A DNA stretch of 64,000 nt, taken from the NCBI GenBank assembly GCA_964247705.1, contig CAXTVQ010000001.1, positions 62,001-126,000 on the forward strand, read 5' to 3'. The stretch comes from LMUY01 sp964247705 (GTDB taxonomy: Bacteria; Pseudomonadota; Alphaproteobacteria; Acetobacterales; Acetobacteraceae). How positions within the stretch are numbered: the stretch's first letter is position 1; every line of letters starts with the position of its first letter. The notes beneath the pieces were generated by a model. That model was not told the origin of the DNA. It did no database searches and worked only from the letters and a program-made list of their open reading frames with translations. The translations under genes were made by a program, and so were the position numbers. This document shows, one piece after another, positions 51,352-59,116 of the stretch.

Positions 51352-52049
51352 CCTGGCGCGCCACCGTCCTGACCCTGTTTCCGGAGATGTTCCCCGGCCC
51401 TCTCGGGACCGCGCTGGCCGGTCGCGCGCTGGCCCGGGCTGTCTGGTCGCTGGACGCGCAGAATATCCGTGACGCCGGGCTCGGCCGGCACCGCAGCGTC
51501 GACGACACTCCGTTCGGCGGCGGCGCCGGCATGGTCATGCGCCCGGACGTGGTGGATGCGGCGATCGAGGCGGTCGCCGACGGCCGCCCCCTGCTGTATC
51601 TCACTCCACGCGGCCGCCCGTTCCGCCAGGCGGACGCGGCCAGCCTTGCCGCTGCCGGTGGCGCCATCCTGCTTTGCGGCCGCTACGAGGGCATCGATCA
51701 GCGCGTGATCGACGCACGGGCCGCCGAAGAGGTGAGCATCGGCGACTACGTGCTTTCCGGCGGCGAACTGGCCGCCATGGTCGTGCTCGATGCCTGCGTC
51801 CGCCTGCTCCCCGGCGTGATGGGCGCGGCCGAGAGCGCCGTCGAGGAGAGTTTCTCCGAGGGGCTGCTCGAATACCCCCACTACACACGCCCGGCCGAGT
51901 GGCAGGGCAACCTGGTGCCCAGCGTGCTGCTCAGCGGCGATCACGCCGCGATCGCCCGCTGGCGGCAGCACCAAGCCATCGAAACCACGCGCGCCCGCAG
52001 GCCCGACCTGCTCGGCGCCACCGTTGCATCCGGCGTCAGCGCGCCGTAA
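51348..52049 (+). CDS. trmD: tRNA (guanine37-N1)-methyltransferase
   Basis: Methylates G37 next to the anticodon, preventing frameshifts. The 233-aa SPOUT-class enzyme has LTLFPEMFPGPLGTALAGRA near 7-26, the catalytic HRSVDDTPFGGGAGMVM near 44-60, and the knot motif GRYEGIDQRVID with GDYVLSGGELAAMVVLDACV near 131-150. The GTG at 51348 is coupled to rimM. It is part of the usual rpsP-rimM-trmD-rplS order. Confidence 0.96.
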   Translation: MTWRATVLTLFPEMFPGPLGTALAGRALARAVWSLDAQNIRDAGLGRHRSVDDTPFGGGAGMVMRPDVVDAAIEAVADGRPLLYLTPRGRPFRQADAASLAAAGGAILLCGRYEGIDQRVIDARAAEEVSIGDYVLSGGELAAMVVLDACVRLLPGVMGAAESAVEESFSEGLLEYPHYTRPAEWQGNLVPSVLLSGDHAAIARWRQHQAIETTRARRPDLLGATVASGVSAP

Positions 52050-52076
52050 CTCAATCAGAGAAGGATCCCTGTAACC

Positions 52077-52469
52077 ATGAACCTCATCCAGGAATACGAG
52101 GCCGGCGAAATTGCCCGCCTGACCGCCCTGCGCGCCGTGCCGGTGTTTGCACCCGGGGACACGTTGCGCGTTTCGGTCAACATCAAGGAAGGCGAACGCT
52201 CCCGCGTGCAGGCTTTTGAGGGCGTGTGCATCGCACGGTCCAACAAGGGCCTCAACAGCAACTTCACCGTCCGCAAGATCAGTTACGGCGAGGGCGTGGA
52301 GCGCGTGTTTCCATTGTACACCCCGACGATCGCGTCGATCGACGTAATCCGGCGCGGCGATGTGCGCCGGGCCAAGCTGTACTACCTGCGTGGCCGCCGC
52401 GGTAAGTCGGCGCGTATTGCCGAGAAGGCTCGGGACACGCGTACGACGGAGACCGCTGCGGCCGAATAA
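52077..52469 (+). CDS. rplS: 50S ribosomal protein L19
   Basis: Protein at the 30S-50S interface. The 130-aa sequence carries PGDTLRVSVNIKEGERSRVQ near 24-43, FEGVCIARSNKGLNSNFTVR near 45-64 and the C-terminal core AKLYYLRGRRGKSARI near 101-116. The ATG follows an AGAAGGA ribosome site. Last gene of the translation operon; a group of four hairpins separates it from leuC. Confidence 0.97.
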   Translation: MNLIQEYEAGEIARLTALRAVPVFAPGDTLRVSVNIKEGERSRVQAFEGVCIARSNKGLNSNFTVRKISYGEGVERVFPLYTPTIASIDVIRRGDVRRAKLYYLRGRRGKSARIAEKARDTRTTETAAAE

Positions 52470-52475
52470 GCAAGA

Positions 52476-52599
52476 CCAGGGCGCTGCCCTGGACCCGGCA
52501 AGGGCCAACTCTTGAAAAAGGGGCGTCCCCTGCATCCCTTATATCAAGGTGTCTAGAGGACGACTGTCCTCTGGTGGGGTCCAGGGGCAACGCCCCTGG
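52476..52599. repeat. Four consecutive palindromes between rplS and leuC
   Basis: Four perfect hairpins occur within 124 bp: CCAGGGC/GCCCTGG (52476-52492, loop 3), AGGGG/CCCCT (52519-52531, loop 3), AGAGGAC/GTCCTCT (52555-52572, loop 4) and CCAGGGGC/GCCCCTGG (52581-52599, loop 3). The first and last share the CCAGGG-loop-CCCTGG design, so they may be copies of one element. The first can end rplS transcription; the others may attenuate or protect the leuC message. Intergenic palindromes of this design are common in related genomes. Confidence 0.65.
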
Positions 52600-52617
52600 T
52601 GCTGAGGGAGAGACCGA

Positions 52618-54018
52618 ATGCCACGTACGCTGTTCGACAAAGTATGGGACGCCCACGTCGTAGACCGTACCGAGGACGGCACCTGCGTCCTCTACATCGA
52701 CCGCCACCTCGTCCACGAGGTCACCAGCCCGCAAGCCTTCGAAGGTCTCCGCCTGGCCGGCCGCAAGGTGCGCCGCCCGGACGCAACTGTCGCCGTGGTC
52801 GACCACAACGTGGCAACCGAAGACCGCCGCCACGGCATCAAGGAAGAGGACAGCCGCATCCAGGTTGAAACACTGGAGAGGAACGTCGCCGAGTTCGGCG
52901 TGCCCTACATCCCGCTGCTCGACGCGCGGCAGGGCATCGTCCACATCATCGGCCCGGAACTCGGCATCTCGCTGCCCGGCACCACCATCGTCTGCGGCGA
53001 CAGCCACACCTCCACCCACGGCGCCGTCGGCGCCCTCGCGTTCGGCATCGGCACATCGGAGGTGGAACATGTGCTGGCCACGCAGACGCTGCTGCAGAAG
53101 CCGGCCAAGAACATGCTGGTCCGCGTGGAGGGCGAGCTTTCCCCGAGCGTGACCGCGAAGGACATCGTGCTCGCCATCATCGGCAAGATCGGCACCGCCG
53201 GCGGCAACGGCCACGTGATCGAGTATGCCGGCAGCGCCATCCGCGGCCTCGACATGGCCGGGCGCATGACGGTCTGCAACATGACGATCGAGGCAGGCGC
53301 CCGCGCCGGCATGATCGCCCCGGACGAGACCACCTTCGAGTACGTCCGCACCCGGCCCCAAGCTCCCAAGGGCGATGCGCTTGAACAGGCGATTGCGTAT
53401 TGGCGCACCCTGCCCTCCGACGAAGGCGCGCAATACGACCGCGTCGTCGAACTGGACGCCGCAGCGATCGTGCCGATGGTCAGTTGGGGTACCAACCCCG
53501 AGGCCGTTCTCCCCATCACCGGCGTCGTGCCCGACCCGTCCAGCTATGCCGACCCGGCCAAGGCCGACCAGGTACGCCGCATGCTCGACTACATGGGCCT
53601 GCAGCCCGGCCAGAAGCTCGCCGAACTGCCGATCGACGTCGTCTTCATCGGAAGCTGCACCAACGGCCGCATCGAGGACATGCGCGCCGCCGCCGCCGTG
53701 CTGAAAGGCCGTAAGATCGCGCATGGCGTCCGCGCGATGGTCGTCCCGGGAAGCGGCTTGGTGAAGCAACAGGCGGAGCGGGAGGGGCTCGACAAGCTGT
53801 TCCTGGACGCCGGGTTCGAGTGGCGGGAGGCCGGTTGCTCGATGTGCCTCGGCATGAACCCGGACAAGCTCACCGCGGGCCAGCGCTGCGCCAGCACGTC
53901 CAACCGCAATTTCGAAGGCCGGCAGGGACCGGGTGGACGCACCCACCTGCTCTCCCCGGCCATGGCTGCCGCCGCAGCGATCGCCGGCCGCCTGGCCGAT
54001 GTGCGGGAGATCGCGTGA
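52618..54018 (+). CDS. leuC: 3-isopropylmalate dehydratase large subunit
   Basis: With LeuD isomerises 2- to 3-isopropylmalate in leucine synthesis. The 466-aa aconitase-family subunit starts MPRTLFDKVWDAHVV; the ATG follows a GGGAG site. Motifs: CGDSHTSTHGAVGALAFGIG near 125-144, and the three cysteine ligands of the 4Fe-4S cluster in VVFIGSCTNGRIEDM near 341-355 (first) and EAGCSMCLGMNPD near 403-415 (second and third). leuD follows with a one-base overlap. Confidence 0.97.
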   Translation: MPRTLFDKVWDAHVVDRTEDGTCVLYIDRHLVHEVTSPQAFEGLRLAGRKVRRPDATVAVVDHNVATEDRRHGIKEEDSRIQVETLERNVAEFGVPYIPLLDARQGIVHIIGPELGISLPGTTIVCGDSHTSTHGAVGALAFGIGTSEVEHVLATQTLLQKPAKNMLVRVEGELSPSVTAKDIVLAIIGKIGTAGGNGHVIEYAGSAIRGLDMAGRMTVCNMTIEAGARAGMIAPDETTFEYVRTRPQAPKGDALEQAIAYWRTLPSDEGAQYDRVVELDAAAIVPMVSWGTNPEAVLPITGVVPDPSSYADPAKADQVRRMLDYMGLQPGQKLAELPIDVVFIGSCTNGRIEDMRAAAAVLKGRKIAHGVRAMVVPGSGLVKQQAEREGLDKLFLDAGFEWREAGCSMCLGMNPDKLTAGQRCASTSNRNFEGRQGPGGRTHLLSPAMAAAAAIAGRLADVREIA

Positions 54019-54629
54019 TGGACGCTTTCACGACCCTGACCGGCGTTGCCGCTCCCCTGCCGCTTGCCAACGTGGACACCGACAAGATCATCCCAGCCCG
54101 CTTCCTGAAGACCATCAAGCGCACTGGCCTTGGCGTTCACCTGTTCGACACGCTCCGCTACGACGCGGCTGGCGCTGAACGGCCCGAGTTCGTGCTCAAC
54201 CAACCCGCCTATCGCAGCGCCGAGATTCTGATCGCGCATGAGAACTTCGGCTGCGGGTCGTCCCGCGAGCATGCTCCCTGGGCGCTCCTGGATTTCGGCA
54301 TCCGCTGCGTGATCGCGCCGGACTTTGCCGACATCTTCTTCAACAACAGCTTCAAGAACGGCATCCTTCCCGTCCGCCTCCCCCGCGAGGTGTGTGACCT
54401 GCTCATGGAGGACGCCCAGATGGGCGGCAACGCCCGGATCACGATCGATCTCGAGCGCCAGGTCGTGGTCCGCCCCTCCGGCGAGGAATATGCCTTCGAG
54501 ATCGACGCCTTTCGCAAGCACCTGCTGTTGAATGGCCTGGACGACATCGGCCAGACGATGCAGCGCGCGCCCGCCATCGACAGCTACGAGAGCAAGCAGC
54601 CCACCTGGCTCCCCGCCGTCACCGCCTGA
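54018..54629 (+). CDS. leuD: 3-isopropylmalate dehydratase small subunit
   Basis: Swivel-domain partner of LeuC, 203 aa. Characteristic stretches: LPLANVDTDKIIPARFLKTI near 14-33 and ENFGCGSSREHAPWALLDFG near 75-94, in which the small subunit contacts substrate. The ATG at 54018 shares its first base with the leuC stop; a GTG one codon upstream is in frame. A palindromic element follows before leuB. Confidence 0.97.
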   Translation: MDAFTTLTGVAAPLPLANVDTDKIIPARFLKTIKRTGLGVHLFDTLRYDAAGAERPEFVLNQPAYRSAEILIAHENFGCGSSREHAPWALLDFGIRCVIAPDFADIFFNNSFKNGILPVRLPREVCDLLMEDAQMGGNARITIDLERQVVVRPSGEEYAFEIDAFRKHLLLNGLDDIGQTMQRAPAIDSYESKQPTWLPAVTA

Positions 54630-54649
54630 TCCCGCCTGTCCTTGCTTCT

Positions 54650-54689
54650 CCCTCTCCCGTCCTCAACGGGAGAGGGCCGGGGTGAGGGC
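54650..54689. repeat. REP-like palindromic element between leuD and leuB
   Basis: CCCTCTCCCG (54650-54659) and CGGGAGAGGG (54667-54676) form a 10-bp stem with a 7-base loop, followed by a GGCCGGGGTGAG tail. The block 54667-54689 is the exact reverse complement of 16721-16743 at the lpxA/lpxI junction. It lies inside the leu operon, 20 bp before the leuB start. Confidence 0.75.
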
Positions 54690-54708
54690 CGTCCAAGGAG
54701 CACCCGAG

Positions 54709-55821
54709 ATGCCCGCCAACAAGAAACTCCTTCTCCTTCCCGGCGATGGCATCGGCCCCGAGGTGATGACCCAGGTTCGCCGCGTGATCGACTGGATGGC
54801 CACCCGCCGCCATGCCAGCTTCGAACTTGCCGACGGCCTGGTTGGCGGCGCCGCGATCGATGCCGAGGGCCGCGCCATCAGCGAGCAGACCGTCTCCCGC
54901 GCCAAGGAGGCCGACGCCGTCCTGTTCGGCTCCGTCGGCGGCCCGCAATGGGACCATCTCGGCTTCGAGAACCGCCCCGAACTCGCCATCCTCACGCTGC
55001 GCCGGGAGTTGGGCCTGTTCGCCAATCTCCGCCCTGCCACCGTGCTGGAGCCGCTGATCGACGCATCGACGCTCAAGTCGGATGTGGTCCGCGGGCTCGA
55101 CATCATGATCGTGCGCGAGAGCACGGGCGGTATCTATTTCGGCGAACCCCGCGGCGTCGAAACCCTGCCGGATGGCCAGCAGCGCGGTTTCAACACCGAG
55201 GTCTATACCACGCACGAGATCGAGCGCGTGGCCCGCGTCGCCTTCGAGCTGGCCCGCAAGCGCCAGAACCGCGTGTGCAGCGTGGAGAAGGCCAACGTCA
55301 TGGAGTCCGGCCTGCTCTGGCGCCAAGTCGTGACCGCACTCGCCGCGCGCGAGTTCCCGGACGTCGGGCTCAGCCACATGTACGCCGACAACTGCGCCAT
55401 GCAGCTCGTCCGCAACCCCCGCCAGTTCGACGTGATCGTCACCGGCAACCTGTTTGGCGACCTGCTGAGCGACCTCGCCTCCATGTGCACCGGCAGCCTC
55501 GGCATGCTGCCGTCCGCCACGCTGGGCGACGCTGACCCGGTAACCGGCCGCCGTCACGCCCTGTATGAACCCATCCACGGCAGCGCACCCGACATTGCCG
55601 GCCGCGGCATCGCCAATCCGCTTGGCCAGTTGCTGAGCTTTGCCATGCTGCTGCGCTACTCCTTTGCCATGGACGAGGACGCCGCCCTGCTCGAGCGCGC
55701 CGCCACCAACGTGCTTGCCGCCGGCTCCCGCACCGCCGACGTGATGGCGCCGGGTGCCACCCAGGTGAGCACGTCGGAGATGGGCGACGGATTGCTGCGC
55801 GAACTCGACCACCTGGCTTAA
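54709..55821 (+). CDS. leuB: 3-isopropylmalate dehydrogenase
   Basis: NAD-dependent oxidative decarboxylation of 3-isopropylmalate to 2-oxoisocaproate. The 370-aa enzyme has LLLLPGDGIGPEVMTQVRRV near 7-26, RRELGLFANLRP near 98-109, VRESTGGIYFGEPRG near 133-147, KANVMESGLLWRQVV near 193-207, and GNLFGDLLSDLASMCTGSLG near 246-265 with the metal-binding aspartates. The ATG is set by AAGGAG. The frame runs upstream through the palindromic element but is non-homologous there. Confidence 0.97.
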   Translation: MPANKKLLLLPGDGIGPEVMTQVRRVIDWMATRRHASFELADGLVGGAAIDAEGRAISEQTVSRAKEADAVLFGSVGGPQWDHLGFENRPELAILTLRRELGLFANLRPATVLEPLIDASTLKSDVVRGLDIMIVRESTGGIYFGEPRGVETLPDGQQRGFNTEVYTTHEIERVARVAFELARKRQNRVCSVEKANVMESGLLWRQVVTALAAREFPDVGLSHMYADNCAMQLVRNPRQFDVIVTGNLFGDLLSDLASMCTGSLGMLPSATLGDADPVTGRRHALYEPIHGSAPDIAGRGIANPLGQLLSFAMLLRYSFAMDEDAALLERAATNVLAAGSRTADVMAPGATQVSTSEMGDGLLRELDHLA

Positions 55822-55877
55822 CCCGGCGTTAATCACCCGCCTGCATCCTGGCTGCAGAACCGCAGCGGAGCCCGGGC

Positions 55878-57482
55878 GTGGACACGATCGAGACTGCCTT
55901 CGCGCTGGCCGTGGACCACCATCAGCACGGCCAACTTCAGGACGCGGCTCATATCTACCGGCTGATCATCCAGGTCGTGCCCAGCCACTCGGCCGCCCTG
56001 AACAACCTCGGCCTGATCGCGCCGCCGGACGAAGCGGTCGGGTTTCTGAAGCGTGCGGTGGCGTCTGCGCCGGAGTACGTTGACGCACTGGTCAACCTAT
56101 CGAGCGTGCTGCAAGCCCGTGGCGAATGTGCGGAGGCCGCCATCGCATATGACCGGGCGGTCGCGCTGATCCCTCCGGATCCCATCAGCCTGTTCAGGCT
56201 CGCCCACGTTCTGCAAACCCAGGGCCGGAACGCGGATGCCGCCGCGCAATACGAACGCGCCATCGATCTTGACCCGCATTTCACCGCCGCCCTGTGCAAC
56301 CTCGGCACGCTCCATAACCAGGCAGAGCGCACAAAGGAGGCCGCCGACTGCTACCGGCGCGCGCTCGTCACCGATCCAGGATTGGAGGTGGCGAACCTCA
56401 ATATGGTCAGCATCCTCGAATCGGAGGGCCGGCTGGAGGAGGCGAAGCAGTGCCGTGACAATCTCCCGCGCCCCCACCCGATCGACGTCATCGAGGCGCC
56501 GGATCACCGCCGCACCCTCCTGGTGCTGGGCAACGCGTGTGCCGGCAACATTCCCCTGGACACGATCCTGCCCGCCCGCACCACCACGCGACTGTCCTGG
56601 CACGTCGATTTCGCGACCGAGGCGCAGGCGCGGTCCCTTCCTGAACACGACGTGGCGTTCAACGTGGTCGGCAACGCCGATTTGCTGGACGAATCGTTCG
56701 GCAGGCTCAGCCAGTATGCCACGCGTCACCCCGTCCTAAACCACCCCGCCGCCGTCGCCCGCACCCGGCGGGACCGTCTGCCGGCCCTGTTGGAAGGCAT
56801 CCCGAACCTCGTCATCCCCAGGACGGTCCGCCTCTCCCGGGCGGAGGCGGCCAGCCCGGCGCTGATTGCCGGCTTGGAAGCGGCAGGGATGACCTACCCC
56901 GTCCTAGTGCGCTCGATAGCCGGCCACGGCGGCGAAGGCACGCAGTTGGTCCAAACGCCGGAGCAGATGGCCGGCTTCATACCCGGCGAGGCTGACGCCT
57001 ACTACTTCATCGCGTATCACGACGTGCGGCTGACCGACGGCTTCTACCGCAAGTACCGGACGATGTTCGTGGATGGGAAAGCCTACCCCTATCATCTGGC
57101 GATCTCGGACCACTGGCTGGTGCACTACTTCTCCGCCAGCATGATGTCGGCCGCCTGGAAGCGCCAAGAAGAGTGCCGCTTCATGGAAACGCCGGAGGCC
57201 GTTCTGGGCGTAGAGGCGATGGCAGCGATCGAGGCAATTGGTCAGCGTCTCGGCTTGGATTTTGCTGGGATCGACTACGCGTTGCTTCCAGATGGCCGCG
57301 TGCTGCTGTTCGAAGCCAATGCGACCATGCTGGTCCATCTGCGTGATAGCCGGGATGACTTTCCGTACAAGCACGCGGTCGTCCCCGCGATCTTCGAGGC
57401 GTTCGAAGCCATGCTGGACCGCCACGCAGGCATCGCCCGTATGCAGAGCCAAGGGCTTGCCTGCCCGTCCCCATTGCCCTAA
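55878..57482 (+). CDS. TPR and ATP-grasp fusion protein of unknown function
   Basis: A 534-aa cytoplasmic protein in three parts. Residues 1-195 are about five tetratricopeptide repeats (HHQHGQLQDAAHIYRLIIQV, YVDALVNLSSVLQARGECAE, HFTAALCNLGTLHNQAERTK). Residues 205-310 form a linker with RRTLLVLGNACAGNIPLDTI and LPEHDVAFNVVGNADLLDES. Residues 310-515 are an ATP-grasp-like domain: TYPVLVRSIAGHGGEGTQLV near 341-360 for the nucleotide-binding strand and loop, RKYRTMFVDGKAYPYHLAIS near 393-412, LGLDFAGIDYALLPDGRVLL near 457-476, and FEANATMLVHLRD, with the metal-binding glutamate and asparagine. This fits a RimK/glutathione-synthetase-like carboxylate-amine ligase. The substrate is unknown. The start is a GTG. 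Confidence 0.8.
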   Translation: MDTIETAFALAVDHHQHGQLQDAAHIYRLIIQVVPSHSAALNNLGLIAPPDEAVGFLKRAVASAPEYVDALVNLSSVLQARGECAEAAIAYDRAVALIPPDPISLFRLAHVLQTQGRNADAAAQYERAIDLDPHFTAALCNLGTLHNQAERTKEAADCYRRALVTDPGLEVANLNMVSILESEGRLEEAKQCRDNLPRPHPIDVIEAPDHRRTLLVLGNACAGNIPLDTILPARTTTRLSWHVDFATEAQARSLPEHDVAFNVVGNADLLDESFGRLSQYATRHPVLNHPAAVARTRRDRLPALLEGIPNLVIPRTVRLSRAEAASPALIAGLEAAGMTYPVLVRSIAGHGGEGTQLVQTPEQMAGFIPGEADAYYFIAYHDVRLTDGFYRKYRTMFVDGKAYPYHLAISDHWLVHYFSASMMSAAWKRQEECRFMETPEAVLGVEAMAAIEAIGQRLGLDFAGIDYALLPDGRVLLFEANATMLVHLRDSRDDFPYKHAVVPAIFEAFEAMLDRHAGIARMQSQGLACPSPLP

Positions 57483-57498
57483 ACCGCGCCCTCGGTTG

Positions 57499-57574
57499 CG
57501 CCCGTAGCTCAATTGGATAGAGCACCAGACTACGAATCTGGGGGTTGGAAGTTCGAGTCTTTCCGGGCGCGCCA
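57499..57574 (+). tRNA. tRNA-Arg (anticodon ACG)
   Basis: The cloverleaf is complete: acceptor stem GCGCCCG (57499-57505) with CGGGCGC (57564-57570), D-arm GCTC/GAGC, anticodon stem CCAGA/TCTGG with loop CTACGAA giving anticodon ACG at 57533-57535, variable loop GGGTT, T-arm GGAAG/CTTTC with TTCGAGT, and an encoded terminal CCA. ACG is read as ICG after A34 deamination and decodes CGU, CGC and CGA. Confidence 0.97.
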
Positions 57575-57618
57575 GGTTCCCCAAGCGAGCGGTCCTACCC
57601 CGAGCGGGTCAGTCAGCA

Positions 57619-58959
57619 TCAAGCCTGGAATAGCGTTTGCGCGACACGACCGCGCTCTGCGGTTGCCAGGGGCGGTTCGTCGGCTTGCCCGCCAGTCATG
57701 AGCAGGCAGATCAGCGACAACGAGCACAGCACAAGCAAATAAACCGCGATCGGCCAGGCCGCGTGATAGGTGCTGAACAGCGCTGTGGCGATCAGCGGGG
57801 CGGCGCCCACGATGACGGAAGACACCTCGTGCGCCACAGCCAGGCCGGAGTAGCGCACCTCCGTGCTGAACATCTCGGTAAACAATGCTGGCTGCACGCC
57901 GATCATCGCCGCGTGGCAGATCGCGTTGCCGACCACCAGGGCCGACACCATCAGCACGGGCGAACCGGAGCCGATCATGAGGAAGAACGGGTAGCCAAAC
58001 GCCGCCATCGCAACGATGCCGAAGCCATACACCGGCCGCCGCCCGATCCGGTCCGAAAGCGCCCCGAATACGGGCATCATCGCCGCATCCAGCACCATGG
58101 CAAGCACCACGCCCAGCAACATCGTATCCATGGGCGCCCCCACGAACCTGGCATAGGCGAGCGAGAAGGCGATCATCAGATGCGACCCACCCATCTCCGC
58201 CAGCCGGATGCCGACGCCTAATAGCAACTGTTTAGGATACTGCCGCATGAGTTGAAGGATCGGCTGGCGGATGACGTGATGACGTTGCTGGGCATCGGCA
58301 AAGTCCCGGCTTTCGGCGACGTTGAAGCGGATGAACAGCCCGACCCCAAAGATCAGGATGCTGAGCAGGAACGGAATGCGCCATCCCCAGGCCATGAACT
58401 GGTCCGCAGGCAGGCGCTGGACGAAGAAGAAGGCGATTGACGACAGCACGAACCCGCCGCCCACGCCCACTTGGCTCCAGGCTCCGTAATATCCACGGCG
58501 GCCAGGCGGCGCGTTCTCGGTCGTCATCAGCACGCCGCCGCCCCACTCGCCCCCCGCCGCCGCGCCCTGCAGCAGCCGCAAGCCGACCAGCAGGACCGGA
58601 GCGAGCACGCCGACCTCCGCATAGGTCGGCAGCAGGCCGATCGCGAAAGTCGCGAGACCCATGATGCACAGCGTCCAGACCAGGGCCGTCTTGCGACCGA
58701 ACCGGTCCCCCAAATGCCCGAACAGCAAGCCGCCCACCGGCCGGGCCAGGAAGCCGATCGCGTAGGCGGCGAAGGAGGCGAGCGTGCCAACCATCGGGTC
58801 GGCGTTTCGTGGGAAGAACAACTGGCCGAACACCATGGCCGCGGCGGTGCCATAGAGAAAGAAGTCGTACCACTCGAGGGCATTGCCTACGACCGAGGCG
58901 ATTACCGCCCGCCGCAGGGCGGTCCGAGCGGTCTGCGGCTGCAGCGTACCCGGGGTCAT
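57619..58959 (-). CDS. MFS transporter, metabolite:H+ symporter (MHS) family
   Basis: Proton-coupled inner-membrane importer, 446 aa with 12 predicted helices. The MHS hallmark GNALEWYDFFLYGTAAAMVF near 23-42 is followed by the MFS motif GHLGDRFGRKTAL near 79-91. GLRLLQGAAAGGEWGGGVLM near 124-143 is the second MHS region. ProP, ShiA, KgtP and citrate carriers belong here; the substrate cannot be chosen from sequence. The ATG at 58959 is preferred; an earlier in-frame codon would add 33 non-conserved residues. It is convergent with the tRNA gene and divergent from the DUF1800 gene across a 157-bp gap without recognisable operator. Confidence 0.9.
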   Translation of the reverse strand: MTPGTLQPQTARTALRRAVIASVVGNALEWYDFFLYGTAAAMVFGQLFFPRNADPMVGTLASFAAYAIGFLARPVGGLLFGHLGDRFGRKTALVWTLCIMGLATFAIGLLPTYAEVGVLAPVLLVGLRLLQGAAAGGEWGGGVLMTTENAPPGRRGYYGAWSQVGVGGGFVLSSIAFFFVQRLPADQFMAWGWRIPFLLSILIFGVGLFIRFNVAESRDFADAQQRHHVIRQPILQLMRQYPKQLLLGVGIRLAEMGGSHLMIAFSLAYARFVGAPMDTMLLGVVLAMVLDAAMMPVFGALSDRIGRRPVYGFGIVAMAAFGYPFFLMIGSGSPVLMVSALVVGNAICHAAMIGVQPALFTEMFSTEVRYSGLAVAHEVSSVIVGAAPLIATALFSTYHAAWPIAVYLLVLCSLSLICLLMTGGQADEPPLATAERGRVAQTLFQA

Positions 58960-59116
58960 GACGGCCGCTCCATCCGAGTGGGAGCGTAACGGTAGGAGTG
59001 GAGCGAAGGCCGTGTCCAGCGACGGCTTGAGCTTCGCGCGCGAAAGCGTGAAACCCATTCACCATGGCGAAACGCTTCGTAACGTTTTTTCACGACCACG
59101 CTGCTAATCTGCAACT

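Noticed and set aside
52279..53946. Long - strand frame opposite rplS and leuC
   Set aside because: Spans two unrelated genes and the hairpin region; no motif or start signal.
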